Shown: positions 35,682-44,447 of the stretch, one piece after another | Layout: each line of letters opens with the position of its first letter | How positions within the stretch are numbered: position 1 is the stretch's first letter | Assembly (NCBI GenBank): GCA_938014215.1 | Contig: CALLRW010000041.1 | Coordinates: 310,001-374,000 of the forward strand | DNA from: an uncultured Alistipes sp. | GTDB lineage: Bacteria; Bacteroidota; Bacteroidia; Bacteroidales; Rikenellaceae | Direction of reading: 5' to 3' | Length of the DNA: 64,000 nucleotides | Notes under the pieces: generated by a model | Databases searched by the model: none | What the model was told of the DNA's origin: nothing | The model's input: the letters and a program-made list of their open reading frames with translations, nothing else | Translations under genes and position numbers: made by a program

Positions 35682-36431
35682 ATGGATCAGCCAATGGATC
35701 AAAAATATGTTGTCAGACTCCGCGACGTGGCCATCTACCACGCCGACGACCCCTTCGGAAGCGTCTCCGAGAAGAAACTCCTCCAGCAGGGCGAGATGGT
35801 CCTCTCGGAGGTCAACCTCACGGTCCGCCCCGGCGAATTCGTCTACCTGATCGGGCGCGTCGGCAGCGGCAAGAGCTCGCTGCTGAAGACCCTCTACGCC
35901 GAGATGCAGCTGCTGACGGGCGAAGGCGAGGTGGCCGGATTCGACCTGCGCAAACTCCGCCGGAAGGATATCCCCTACCTGCGCCGCAAGATCGGCATCG
36001 TCTTCCAGGACTATCAGCTGCTGACCGACCGCAACGTCTTCATGAACCTCTACTACGTGATGAAGGCTACGGGCTGGAAGAACGAGTCGGAGATCCGCGA
36101 ACGCATCGACAAGGTGCTCGGGATGGTCGAACTCGGGGCGAAGAGCTACAAGATGCCCTTCGAACTCTCGGGCGGCGAGCAGCAGCGTCTGGTCATCGCC
36201 CGCGCCCTGCTCAACCGCCCCGAGGTGCTGCTGGCCGACGAGCCGACCGGGAATCTCGATCCGGTGACGGCCGACGGCATCATGAAGCTCTTCCAGAAGA
36301 TCGCCGAGAACGGTTGCGCCGTGGTGATGTCGACCCACAACACCGCCCTGATCGAGAACTACCCCGCCCGGGCCATTCTCTTTGCCAAGGGCCATATCCG
36401 CGAGGTCGATCTCAAGGCCGAACTGGCCTGA
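35682..36431 (+). CDS. ftsE: Cell division ATP-binding protein FtsE
   Basis: A 249-residue ABC ATPase. Walker A GRVGSGKSS is at 58-66, the Q-loop in IVFQDYQLLTDRNVF (typical of FtsE/LolD), the signature LSGGEQQR near 163 and Walker B LLADEPTGNLD. It should pair with the membrane protein FtsX to control septal peptidoglycan hydrolases. No ftsX is adjacent; in Bacteroidota the two genes are commonly apart. A LolD-type role cannot be fully excluded. Confidence 0.87.
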   Translation: MDQPMDQKYVVRLRDVAIYHADDPFGSVSEKKLLQQGEMVLSEVNLTVRPGEFVYLIGRVGSGKSSLLKTLYAEMQLLTGEGEVAGFDLRKLRRKDIPYLRRKIGIVFQDYQLLTDRNVFMNLYYVMKATGWKNESEIRERIDKVLGMVELGAKSYKMPFELSGGEQQRLVIARALLNRPEVLLADEPTGNLDPVTADGIMKLFQKIAENGCAVVMSTHNTALIENYPARAILFAKGHIREVDLKAELA

Positions 36432-36678
36432 GCCGGTACCGGCCGCCCCGCACAATCTCCACAGCGGCCTTACCTTCCCACCTAAATATAAAAGGAGCAG
36501 CGGCAGCCGCTCCAGGCGGCACCCTGCGCGGCGAAAACGACACGGGCAGACACGCTCCGAAAAAGGGGAAATCCGGATCCGCGGATGTTCAGTCCGTGCC
36601 CCGATCCGCACGGACACGACCCCGCCCGCAACGGCCAAATAACAGCCCGGGCAACTTGGTAAATCCGAAACTTTTTCG

Positions 36679-36686
36679 TACATTTG
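36679..36686 (+). promoter_or_regulatory. -7 box TACATTTG of gyrB
   Basis: TACATTTG fits TAnnTTTG, 21 bases before gyrB. The preceding 240 bases after ftsE show no other feature. Confidence 0.55.
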
Positions 36687-36707
36687 TACGATATTTGAAA
36701 ACTTGAG

Positions 36708-38663
36708 ATGAGTACCGAATCAGAAATCGTTAAGAAACAGGAAGAAGAATATTCCGCATCCAACATCCAGGTCCTCGAAGGCCTGGAAGCCGTGCGGAAA
36801 CGCCCCGCCATGTATATCGGCGACATCGGCGAAAAGGGTCTCCACCACCTCGTCTACGAGGTCGTCGACAACTCGATCGACGAGGCCCTGGCCGGCTATT
36901 GCACCGACATCGACGTCACGATCAACGAGGACAACTCCATTACCGTCAAGGATAACGGCCGCGGTATCCCGACCGGTTTCCATGAAAAGGAGGGCAAATC
37001 CGCGCTGGAGGTCGTCCTGACGGTACTCCATGCCGGCGGTAAGTTCGACAAGGGCAGCTACAAGGTCTCGGGAGGTCTGCACGGCGTCGGCGTATCGTGC
37101 GTCAACGCCCTCTCGACGCTGCTGATCGCCGAGGTCCACCGCGAAGGCAAGATCTTCCGCCAGACCTACTCCAAAGGCAAACCCACCTCGCCCGTCGAGG
37201 TCATCGGCGAGTGCTCGGACCGCGGAACCATCATCACCTTCAAGCCCGATGCCGAGATCTTCACCCATACGACCGAATACAAGTACGATATCCTGGCCAA
37301 CCGTCTGCGCGAGCTGGCCTTCCTGAACAAGGGTATCCGGCTGAACCTCTACGACCGCCGTCCCGACGAGGAGGGCAAACTCCGCGAAGACCACTTCCAC
37401 TCGGAGGAGGGTCTGAAGGAGTTCGTCAAGTACCTCGACGCTACGCGCGGGACCCCGATCATCGACCAGATCATCTATCTCGATACGGAAAAGAACGGCG
37501 TCCCCGTCGAGGTGGCCATGCAGTACAACGACTCCTTCTCGGAGAACGTCCACTCGTACGTCAACAACATCAACACCATCGAGGGCGGTACCCATCTGAC
37601 CGGCTTTCGCCGCGCGCTGACCCGCACGCTCAAGAAGTACGCCGAGGATTCGGGCATGCTCTCCAAGCTGAAGTTCGACATCAACGGCGATGACTTCCGC
37701 GAGGGTCTGACGGCCGTGGTCTCGGTCAAGGTGGCCGAACCGCAGTTCGAAGGTCAGACCAAGACCAAACTCGGTAACGACGAGGTCGCCGCAGCCGTCG
37801 ATCAGGCCATGGCCGCAGCCCTTGGCGACTACCTCGAGGAGAACCCCAAGGATGCCAAGGCCATCGTGCAGAAGGTGATCCTCGCCGCTACGGCCCGCCA
37901 CGCCGCCCGCCACGCCCGCGAACTCGTCCAGCGCAAGACCGTCCTCTCGGGTGCGGGTCTGCCCGGAAAGCTCGCCGACTGCACGAGCCGCGACCGTTCG
38001 GAGGCCGAGATCTTCTTCGTCGAGGGAGACTCCGCAGGCGGTACGGCCAAGTCGGGTCGTGACCGCAACTTCCAGGCCATCATGCCGCTGCGAGGCAAGA
38101 TCCTGAACATCGAGAAGGCCCAGGAGCACAAGATGTGGGAGAACGAGGAGATCAAGAACATGTTCCTCGCCCTGGGTGTCAAGATCGGCACCGAGGAGGA
38201 CTCCAAGGCGCTGAACCTCGAAGGGTTGCGATACAACAAGATCATCATCATGACCGATGCCGATGTCGACGGAAGCCACATCGCCACGCTGATGCTCACC
38301 TTCTTCTTCCGCAAGATGAAGGAGCTCATCGAGAACGGCCACGTCTACATCGCCACCCCGCCCCTCTACCTGGTGAAGAAAGGCAAACAGGAGCGTTACT
38401 GCTGGACCGAGAAGGAGCGCGACGAGATCACTGCCGAATTCGGCAAGGGTGCCCACGTACAGCGTTACAAAGGTCTTGGTGAGATGAACGCCCACCAGTT
38501 GTGGGAGACCACGATGAACCCCGACACGCGCATTCTGCGTCAGGTCAACATCGAGAACGCCGCCGAAGCCGACCGCATCTTCTCGATGCTGATGGGCGAC
38601 GACGTGCCGCCCCGCCGCGAGTTCATCGAGCGCAACGCCCACTACGCGAACATCGACGCCTAA
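36708..38663 (+). CDS. gyrB: DNA gyrase subunit B
   Basis: A 651-residue type II topoisomerase subunit that with GyrA adds negative supercoils. The GHKL ATPase has EVVDNSIDEAL, DNGRGIPTG and GGLHGVGVS; the TOPRIM part has EGDSAGGTAKSGRDR and DADVDGSHI; the end PRREFIERNA is the usual GyrB tail. The length fits the short form without the E. coli insert. A terminator follows and gyrA is not in this window. Confidence 0.97.
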   Translation: MSTESEIVKKQEEEYSASNIQVLEGLEAVRKRPAMYIGDIGEKGLHHLVYEVVDNSIDEALAGYCTDIDVTINEDNSITVKDNGRGIPTGFHEKEGKSALEVVLTVLHAGGKFDKGSYKVSGGLHGVGVSCVNALSTLLIAEVHREGKIFRQTYSKGKPTSPVEVIGECSDRGTIITFKPDAEIFTHTTEYKYDILANRLRELAFLNKGIRLNLYDRRPDEEGKLREDHFHSEEGLKEFVKYLDATRGTPIIDQIIYLDTEKNGVPVEVAMQYNDSFSENVHSYVNNINTIEGGTHLTGFRRALTRTLKKYAEDSGMLSKLKFDINGDDFREGLTAVVSVKVAEPQFEGQTKTKLGNDEVAAAVDQAMAAALGDYLEENPKDAKAIVQKVILAATARHAARHARELVQRKTVLSGAGLPGKLADCTSRDRSEAEIFFVEGDSAGGTAKSGRDRNFQAIMPLRGKILNIEKAQEHKMWENEEIKNMFLALGVKIGTEEDSKALNLEGLRYNKIIIMTDADVDGSHIATLMLTFFFRKMKELIENGHVYIATPPLYLVKKGKQERYCWTEKERDEITAEFGKGAHVQRYKGLGEMNAHQLWETTMNPDTRILRQVNIENAAEADRIFSMLMGDDVPPRREFIERNAHYANIDA

Positions 38664-38678
38664 GTTTGATATACGGAG

Positions 38679-38709
38679 GAGGACTGTCCGTCGGACGGTC
38701 CTCTTTTTT
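38679..38709 (+). terminator. Intrinsic terminator after gyrB
   Basis: GAGGACTGTCC pairs with GGACGGTCCTC (one G-T), followed by six T. Confidence 0.88.
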
Positions 38710-38752
38710 ACGCACACGCAGCAAACCAACAAACCGCTAAATACCTCACAAG

Positions 38753-39376
38753 ATGAAAGTTACGGTAATCGGAGTAGCCGGAGGAACCGGCTCGGGAAAA
38801 TCCACGCTCGTCAAACGGCTGCAGGAGGCCTTCGTCGGCGACGACGTGGCGACGCTCTGCCACGACTACTACTACAAGGCCCATCCCGAACTCACCTACG
38901 AGGAGCGCACGAAGCTCAACTACGACCATCCCCAGGCCTTCGATACCGAGATGCTCGTCGAGCACATCAAGGCGCTGAAGAACAACGTGCCGATCGAACA
39001 CCCGGTCTACTCGTTCGTCGAGCACGACCGCATGCCCGAAACCGTCTGCGTGAAACCCTCGAAGGTGATCATCGTCGACGGAATCCTGATCTTTGAGAAC
39101 AAGGAGCTGCGCGATCTGATGGACATCAAGGTCTATGTCGATACGGATGCCGACATCCGGCTGGCGCGACGCATTCTGCGCGATGTCTGCGAACGCGGCC
39201 GCACGATGCAGTCGGTCATCACGCAGTACACCTCGACGGTGAAGCCCATGCACGACGAGTTTGTCGAGCCGTCGAAGAAGTATGCCGACGTCATCATCCC
39301 CGAGGGCGGATTCAACTCCGTAGCCGTCAGCATGCTGATCCAGAGCATCCGCTCGCTCATCGAACGCGAAAAATAG
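38753..39376 (+). CDS. udk: Uridine kinase
   Basis: A 207-residue P-loop kinase converting uridine or cytidine to UMP or CMP. Walker A GVAGGTGSGKSTLVKRL is at 7-23; HDYYYK near 41, DHPQAFDTEML near 63 and VDGILIFENKELRDLMD carry substrate and Walker B residues; RRILRDVCERGRT is the lid. It has its own space between two terminators. Confidence 0.95.
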   Translation: MKVTVIGVAGGTGSGKSTLVKRLQEAFVGDDVATLCHDYYYKAHPELTYEERTKLNYDHPQAFDTEMLVEHIKALKNNVPIEHPVYSFVEHDRMPETVCVKPSKVIIVDGILIFENKELRDLMDIKVYVDTDADIRLARRILRDVCERGRTMQSVITQYTSTVKPMHDEFVEPSKKYADVIIPEGGFNSVAVSMLIQSIRSLIEREK

Positions 39377-39400
39377 CGATAAATACAAAAGTGACCGACC

Positions 39401-39437
39401 GGATCCCGACCCAACAAGGAGTCGGGATCCGCTGTTT
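39401..39437 (+). terminator. Intrinsic terminator after udk
   Basis: GGATCCCGAC pairs perfectly with GTCGGGATCC; GCTGTTTT follows. Confidence 0.8.
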
Positions 39438-39481
39438 TACAGGATGTTGACTGGCGGCGACCATTACCGGACAGTTCCGGA

Positions 39482-39513
39482 TTTGGAAATCCGGTTTTAA
39501 AGAGCTATCTTTG
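39482..39513 (+). promoter_or_regulatory. Consensus promoter TTTG-N20-TATCTTTG without a normal gene behind it
   Basis: TTTG at 39482-39485 and TATCTTTG at 39506-39513 are 20 bases apart, among the best promoters of the window. The nearest ordinary gene is 835 bases downstream. Confidence 0.75.
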
Positions 39514-39536
39514 CCGACCGAAAACGTGAATCAGAC

Positions 39537-39635
39537 ATGAACATGCGCGGCAGACATAATCTCAGAAATGCTCAGCGGGGTCCCATCCGGGCTCTGCAGA
39601 CGGTGCATGTCCATTGGTTCAGCGGCTTCATCTGA
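39537..39635 (+). CDS. Possible 32-codon small ORF or leader peptide
   Basis: An ATG 23 bases after the promoter opens a frame of 32 codons ending TGA. The peptide is basic at first (MNMRGRHNLRNAQRG) and ends in LQTVHVHWFSGFI, with three His/Trp in five residues. I do not recognise it. It may be a leader peptide, a small protein or chance; the exact promoter and the aromatic ending favour a real element. Confidence 0.4.
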   Translation: MNMRGRHNLRNAQRGPIRALQTVHVHWFSGFI

Positions 39636-39747
39636 GTCTGACATTACCTCGCAGGGAGGGGAAGGAGCCCACAGGCGTCAGCAGCCCGGAAACGTGGCGG
39701 GGAGGGAAAAACGTAGAATCGTCAGCCCGACCACCCGCACAACCGAA

Positions 39748-40032
39748 CAGGTATCAGTCCGGATACGCCGCGCCACACAAACGTTCAATCCGAATACGCA
39801 CAAGGCAAAACCAAACCGGTCTTAACGCGGGCGCCCGAGCTGAATACAACCGCACAGGTACCAGGTCCGGATACGCACAAGGCATAACCGAACCGGTCTC
39901 AGCGCGGAGCGAGGCAGAATGCAACCGCGCAGGTACCAGGTCCGAATACGCACAAGGCAAAACCAAACCGGTCTTAACGCGGGTCCCGGGCTGAATGCAA
40001 CCGCACAGGTACCAGGTCCGGATACGCCGACG
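39748..40032. repeat. About four tandem copies of a 75-77 bp repeat
   Basis: Copies of TCCGRATACGCACAAGGC start at 39789, 39866 and 39941, with a last partial copy at 40017 and a degenerate one at 39758. Each unit continues AACCRAACCGGTCTnAnCGCGG and CAACCGCRCAGGTACCAGG (read in parts). The period is not a multiple of three, so it is not coding. Nothing else is recognised in 39636-40348. Confidence 0.85.
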
Positions 40033-40348
40033 AGGTCCATCCGCCCAAAGAGGCATTTTCGGAAACAGGGACCGGCGAGAAAGGTTCCCGGCCATGCCAG
40101 GAAGCGACAAAAGGGGCTTTGTCACGGAATGCGGCAGGCGGTCACGCCCGATGCTTGAACGCCGAGAAGCTGCAACGAACAGGCTGCGAGTCCTCCTCCA
40201 CCCCAGATCATCTTCTACCCTGCACCCCGCTCCCGGGACGTCATGCACGATTCCGGATATTCACAAACACAATTACAAACAACCTGCTCCCGGCGGACGA
40301 TCAGTCCCGTCGACTGCATCCGCGTGCGGAGCGTAAAGAGGTATTACG

Positions 40349-40627
40349 ATGTTTCGCATACTCATTCTGCTGTTCGCAGGAATCGGACTCGGCTACATCC
40401 TGCGCCGCCGTCCGATCTGCCATAAAACCGAAACCGGCGTACAGGTAACCATCGCCGCCCTGCTCTTTGTCTTCGGATGTTCGATCGGTTCGAACCGCCA
40501 GCTGATCGGCGGCCTCGGACAGTATGGCGGTCAGGCGCTGCTGATCGCCGCTCTGGCTACCGCAGGCAGCCTGCTGGCCGGCTGGGCCGCACAACGCTTC
40601 ATTTTCCGGAAAGGAGGTCGCTTATGA
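40349..40627 (+). CDS. LysO family transporter, N-terminal subunit
   Basis: A 92-residue membrane protein with three hydrophobic segments, matching the N-terminal third of E. coli LysO (YbjE), a lysine exporter. GIGLGYILRRR and FVFGCSIGSN are typical. In Bacteroidota the exporter is commonly split in two genes, as here. The stop overlaps the ATG of the second gene (ATGA). Confidence 0.82.
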   Translation: MFRILILLFAGIGLGYILRRRPICHKTETGVQVTIAALLFVFGCSIGSNRQLIGGLGQYGGQALLIAALATAGSLLAGWAAQRFIFRKGGRL

Positions 40628-41256
40628 AATCGAATCTGCTGATATTCGGATGCTTCGCCGCAGGAATCCTGCTTGGTCTCTCGGGCCTGGAACCCCAATG
40701 GCTCCATCATCCCGACCTCTCGGTGCTGTTGCTCTCGGCGCTGATCCTCCAGGTTGGCATCGGACTCGGAGCCAGCGACAATCTGAAGCAGGTCATCCGC
40801 TCGCTCCGTCCGCGGATGCTGCTGCTGCCGATCTGCACCATCGTCGGGTCACTGCTCTTTGCGGCGCTCGCCACGCTGCTGCCCGGAGGACGTTCGCTGA
40901 CGGAGTGTCTGGCCGTCGGGAGCGGTTTCGGATACTACTCGCTCTCATCGGTGCTGATCGCCAACATCGGCGTCCAGTCGCTCGGAGCCGACGGTGCGGC
41001 CGAATTGGCCACCGTAGCGCTGTTGGCCAACGTCGCCCGCGAGATGTGCGTCCTCTTCTGTCTGCCGCTCTTCGCCCGCTGGTGCGGACGCATCGCCCCG
41101 ATCTCCGCCGCCGGGATCAACTCGATGGATGTCTGCCTGCCGGCCATCGTGCGCTATTCGGGAGGCAGTGCACAACTCGTGCCGCTGGCCATTCTCCACG
41201 GTATTGCGCTCGAAATCAGCGTCCCGATGCTGATCACCTTCTTCTGTCAGGCGTAA
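40624..41256 (+). CDS. lysO: Lysine exporter LysO family protein, C-terminal subunit
   Basis: A 210-residue protein with about six membrane helices. GSGFGYYSLSSVLI, LLANVAREMCVLFCLPL and INSMDVCLPAIVRYSG are conserved LysO (DUF340) segments containing the acidic residues that bind substrate and proton. It should export L-lysine or toxic analogues together with the 92-residue partner. Translation is coupled by the 4-base ATGA overlap. No lysine riboswitch is seen upstream. Confidence 0.87.
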   Translation: MKSNLLIFGCFAAGILLGLSGLEPQWLHHPDLSVLLLSALILQVGIGLGASDNLKQVIRSLRPRMLLLPICTIVGSLLFAALATLLPGGRSLTECLAVGSGFGYYSLSSVLIANIGVQSLGADGAAELATVALLANVAREMCVLFCLPLFARWCGRIAPISAAGINSMDVCLPAIVRYSGGSAQLVPLAILHGIALEISVPMLITFFCQA

Positions 41257-41572
41257 CGGCACGCGGGGCCTCCATTCGCACGGAACCGCAGGATCGCGGC
41301 GTACCGCCCGCTCCCTCCGCATCCGGCACAACCTGTTGTCAGATCCGGACCAGCAGCTGAATCCCGCCCGAGGCCAGACACCAGCCCCCGGTTGGACCTC
41401 GCGAACGCCGGGCAGCCTGCCCGTTGCCGGACTCCGCCCGACGCCGCATCCGGAACCGCTGTTGAGCGCTGCCCGCGGCATCGCCGCCCGACCGCCTCAC
41501 GAAAATGCCCCAGCCTTTCCGCAAGGATGGCAGGGACATTTCGTATCCCGAACGAACCGGACCGGCGACGGG
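41257..41572. other. Intergenic stretch without a recognised gene
   Basis: A GC-rich 316-base space between lysO and the 3' end of mutS. No convincing terminator, repeat or ORF was seen. Confidence 0.5.
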
Positions 41573-44275
41573 CTACAATCCGGTGATCTTCTTGATTTCG
41601 TTGAGTTTGTTGAGCGCCTCGAGCGGCGTGAGCGAATTGATGTCAATCCCCTTGATCTGGTCGCGGATCTGGATCAGCACCGGATCGTCCAGCTGGAACA
41701 TCGAGAGCTGCACATTCTGCGGCATGCCGCTCTCGGCCGCCTCCTTCACCGCCTGGGCCGACGGCCGGCGTCCGCGATCCTTCAGACTGCGGCTCGGGAC
41801 GATCTCGTTGTTGCCGTAGACCTGTTCGAGGTTGCGCAGGATCTCGTCGGCCCGCGCCACCACCGAAGCCGGCATGCCGGCCATGCGCGCCACGTGGATA
41901 CCGAACGAATGCTCCGTTCCGCCCCGCTCCAGCTTGCGCAGGAAGACAATCTGGTTGCCGACCTCCTTCACCGCCACGTGGTAGTTCTTCACCCGCGGGC
42001 ACATCTGCTCCATCTCGTTCAGTTCGTGGTAGTGCGTGGCGAAGAGCGTCTTGGCCCGGGCCGTTGGATGGTTGTGCAGATACTCGACCATCGCCCAGGC
42101 GATCGAGATGCCGTCGTAGGTACTCGTACCGCGGCCGATCTCGTCCAGCAACACGATGCTGCGGTCCGAGATGTTGTTCAGGATGCTGGCCGATTCGAGC
42201 ATCTCCACCATGAAGGTCGACTCGCCCTGCGAGATGTTGTCCGAGGCCCCCACGCGCGTGAAGATCTTGTCCACCACCCCGATATGGGCCGACTTCGCCG
42301 GAACGAACGACCCCATCTGCGCCATCAGGATGATGAGGGCCGTCTGCCGCAGCAGGGCCGACTTACCCGACATGTTGGGACCGGTGATCATCATGATCTG
42401 CTGCTTCTTGTCGTCGAGCATCACGTCGTTGGGGATGTACTCCTCGCCCACGGGCATCAGCGTCTCGATGACCGGATGGCGTCCCTGGCGGATGTCGATC
42501 CGCTTGCCGTCATCGAGTGTCGGACGCACGTAGTGGCGCTCGACGGCCAGCCGGGCGAACGACTGCAGACAGTCGATCCGGGCCACGACCGAGGCGTCGC
42601 GCAGCATCGGGCTCAGCGAACCGCAGATGAAGGCCATCAGTGCGGCATAGATCTGCTGCTCGAGGAGGAGCATCTTCTCCTCGGCGCCGAGGATCTTCTC
42701 CTCGTACTCCTTCAGCTCCTCGGTGATGTATCGTTCGGCATTGGTCAGCGTCTGTTTGCGGATCCACGTCGAGGGGACCTTCTCCTTGTGGGCGTTGCGC
42801 ACCTCGATGTAGTAGCCGAAGACGTTGTTGTAGTTGATCTTCAGCGACGGAATTCCCGTAGCCTCGCTCTCGCGCTGCTGGATCCGCGCCAGATAGTCCT
42901 TGCCGTGAAGGGCGATGCGGCGCAGATCGTCCAGTTCGGGGCTGACGCCGTCGGCGATGATGCCCCCCTTCTGGATCTGATTGTTCTGCGGGTCGGGATA
43001 GATCTCCCGCGCAATCCGGTCGCGGACCTCCGTCAGCAGGTCGATCTGTTCGGCCAGCGCATGCAGCTGGTCGTCGTCCGTCGATTCGAGCGTAGCCTTC
43101 AGCGTCTCGATGGCCGTGAGCGAATTCTTCAGCTGGACCAGCTCGCGCGGCGTGACGCGCTGGGCCGAGATCCGCCCCGCAATCCGCTCCAGATCGCCCA
43201 CCAGCGCCACCTGTTCGCGGACGGCATCGGCCAGCTCTGCATCGCGCGTGAAGTGTTCGACGACATCCAGCCGGCGGTTGATCCGTTCGGGATCCTTGAT
43301 CGGCATGGCAATCCAGCGCTTCAGCAGACGGCCGCCCATCGGCGTCAGCGTACGGTCGATGACGTCGGCAAAGCTGCACTTTTCGCGCGTGCCGTTCGAC
43401 GAGAAGAGCTCCAGGTTGCGGATCGTGAACTTGTCGACCCACACGTAGTCGTCCTGATCGATGCGCGAGATCGAGGTGATGTGGCTTGTCTCGTGATGCT
43501 CGGTGAAGTCCAGATAGTAGAGGATGGCGCCGGCGGCCGAGATGCCGCTCGTGAAGTGGTCGATGCCGAATCCCTTGAGCGACTTCGTGCCGAACTGCTT
43601 GCACAGTTTCTCGCGGTTGACCTCCTCCGAGAAGACCCATTCGTCGAGGCGGTAGGTGTAGAGCCGCGACCCGAAGCTCCGCGTGAAGCGATCGTCCATA
43701 CCTCGCTGATAAACAACTTCTTTCGGCTGAAGATTCGAGATCAGCTTGTCGACGTAGGTGTCCGTTCCCTCGGCGACGTAGAATTCGCCCGTCGAGATGT
43801 CGAGGAACGCCACGCCGGTCGTCTGGCGGCCGAAGTAGACCGCCGCGATGAAGTTGTTCTCCTTGTTGGCCAGGATGTTGTCGCCGAGAACGATGCCCGG
43901 CGTCACCAGTTCGATCACGCCGCGCTTGACCAGCCCCTTGACGAGTTTCGGATCCTCGAGCTGTTCGCAGATCGCCACCCGTTCACCGGCCCGGACCAGC
44001 TTCGGCAGGTAGGTGTCCACCGCATGGTAGGGAAATCCCGCCAGCTCGACATACGATGCGGCCCCGTTGGCCCGCCGTGTCAGCGTGATGCCCAGGATGC
44101 CGCTCGCCTTGATGGCGTCGTCGCCGAAGGTCTCGTAGAAGTCTCCCACGCGGAAGAGCAGAATGGCGTCGGGATGCACCGCCTTGATGGCGTAGTACTG
44201 CTTCATCAGCGGGGTCTCGACGTATTTGTTTTTGTCGGTTTTCTTGTCGGTTTTCTTTTCCGAAGTCACAGTCAA
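41573..44275 (-). CDS. mutS: DNA mismatch repair protein MutS
   Basis: A 900-residue mismatch sensor. The mismatch-binding domain has GDFYETFGDDA (Phe-x-Glu wedge motif) near 43-53; clamp and lever domains fill the middle; the ATPase has Walker A TGPNMSGKSALL, Walker B LLDEIGRGTSTYDG and the ATHYHEL motif. The N-terminus has a short Lys-rich stretch before the conserved TPLMKQYYAIK. A TATCTTTG box lies 20 bases upstream. Confidence 0.97.
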   Translation of the reverse strand: MTVTSEKKTDKKTDKNKYVETPLMKQYYAIKAVHPDAILLFRVGDFYETFGDDAIKASGILGITLTRRANGAASYVELAGFPYHAVDTYLPKLVRAGERVAICEQLEDPKLVKGLVKRGVIELVTPGIVLGDNILANKENNFIAAVYFGRQTTGVAFLDISTGEFYVAEGTDTYVDKLISNLQPKEVVYQRGMDDRFTRSFGSRLYTYRLDEWVFSEEVNREKLCKQFGTKSLKGFGIDHFTSGISAAGAILYYLDFTEHHETSHITSISRIDQDDYVWVDKFTIRNLELFSSNGTREKCSFADVIDRTLTPMGGRLLKRWIAMPIKDPERINRRLDVVEHFTRDAELADAVREQVALVGDLERIAGRISAQRVTPRELVQLKNSLTAIETLKATLESTDDDQLHALAEQIDLLTEVRDRIAREIYPDPQNNQIQKGGIIADGVSPELDDLRRIALHGKDYLARIQQRESEATGIPSLKINYNNVFGYYIEVRNAHKEKVPSTWIRKQTLTNAERYITEELKEYEEKILGAEEKMLLLEQQIYAALMAFICGSLSPMLRDASVVARIDCLQSFARLAVERHYVRPTLDDGKRIDIRQGRHPVIETLMPVGEEYIPNDVMLDDKKQQIMMITGPNMSGKSALLRQTALIILMAQMGSFVPAKSAHIGVVDKIFTRVGASDNISQGESTFMVEMLESASILNNISDRSIVLLDEIGRGTSTYDGISIAWAMVEYLHNHPTARAKTLFATHYHELNEMEQMCPRVKNYHVAVKEVGNQIVFLRKLERGGTEHSFGIHVARMAGMPASVVARADEILRNLEQVYGNNEIVPSRSLKDRGRRPSAQAVKEAAESGMPQNVQLSMFQLDDPVLIQIRDQIKGIDINSLTPLEALNKLNEIKKITGL

Positions 44276-44294
44276 TATCTCTTTTTCAACCCTA

Positions 44295-44302
44295 CAAAGA
44301 TA
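44295..44302 (-). promoter_or_regulatory. -7 box TATCTTTG of mutS
   Basis: An exact TAnnTTTG on the minus strand, 20 bases before the mutS ATG. Confidence 0.6.
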
Positions 44303-44380
44303 CGCGAATATTTCGGAAGTCGTGCCGCGCGGGAATCAAAAATTCGGGCATCGTCCATCCGTTTCCACCCCACGTCCGGT

Positions 44381-44418
44381 CACAAAAGAAGACGGGCCGC
44401 ACCGTCGTGCGACCCGTC
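44381..44418 (-). terminator. Terminator of the lipoprotein gene
   Basis: On the minus strand GACGGGTCGCAC pairs with GTGCGGCCCGTC (one G-T), followed by TTCTTTTG. Confidence 0.8.
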
Positions 44419-44447
44419 CCGTGATCGGAGGAGCGTTTCGTCCCGTC

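Noticed and set aside
39537..39740. Riboswitch (cobalamin, SAM, TPP or lysine) before lysO
   Set aside because: None of the conserved cores of these classes could be found on reading the sequence; only the promoter, small ORF and repeats are supported.
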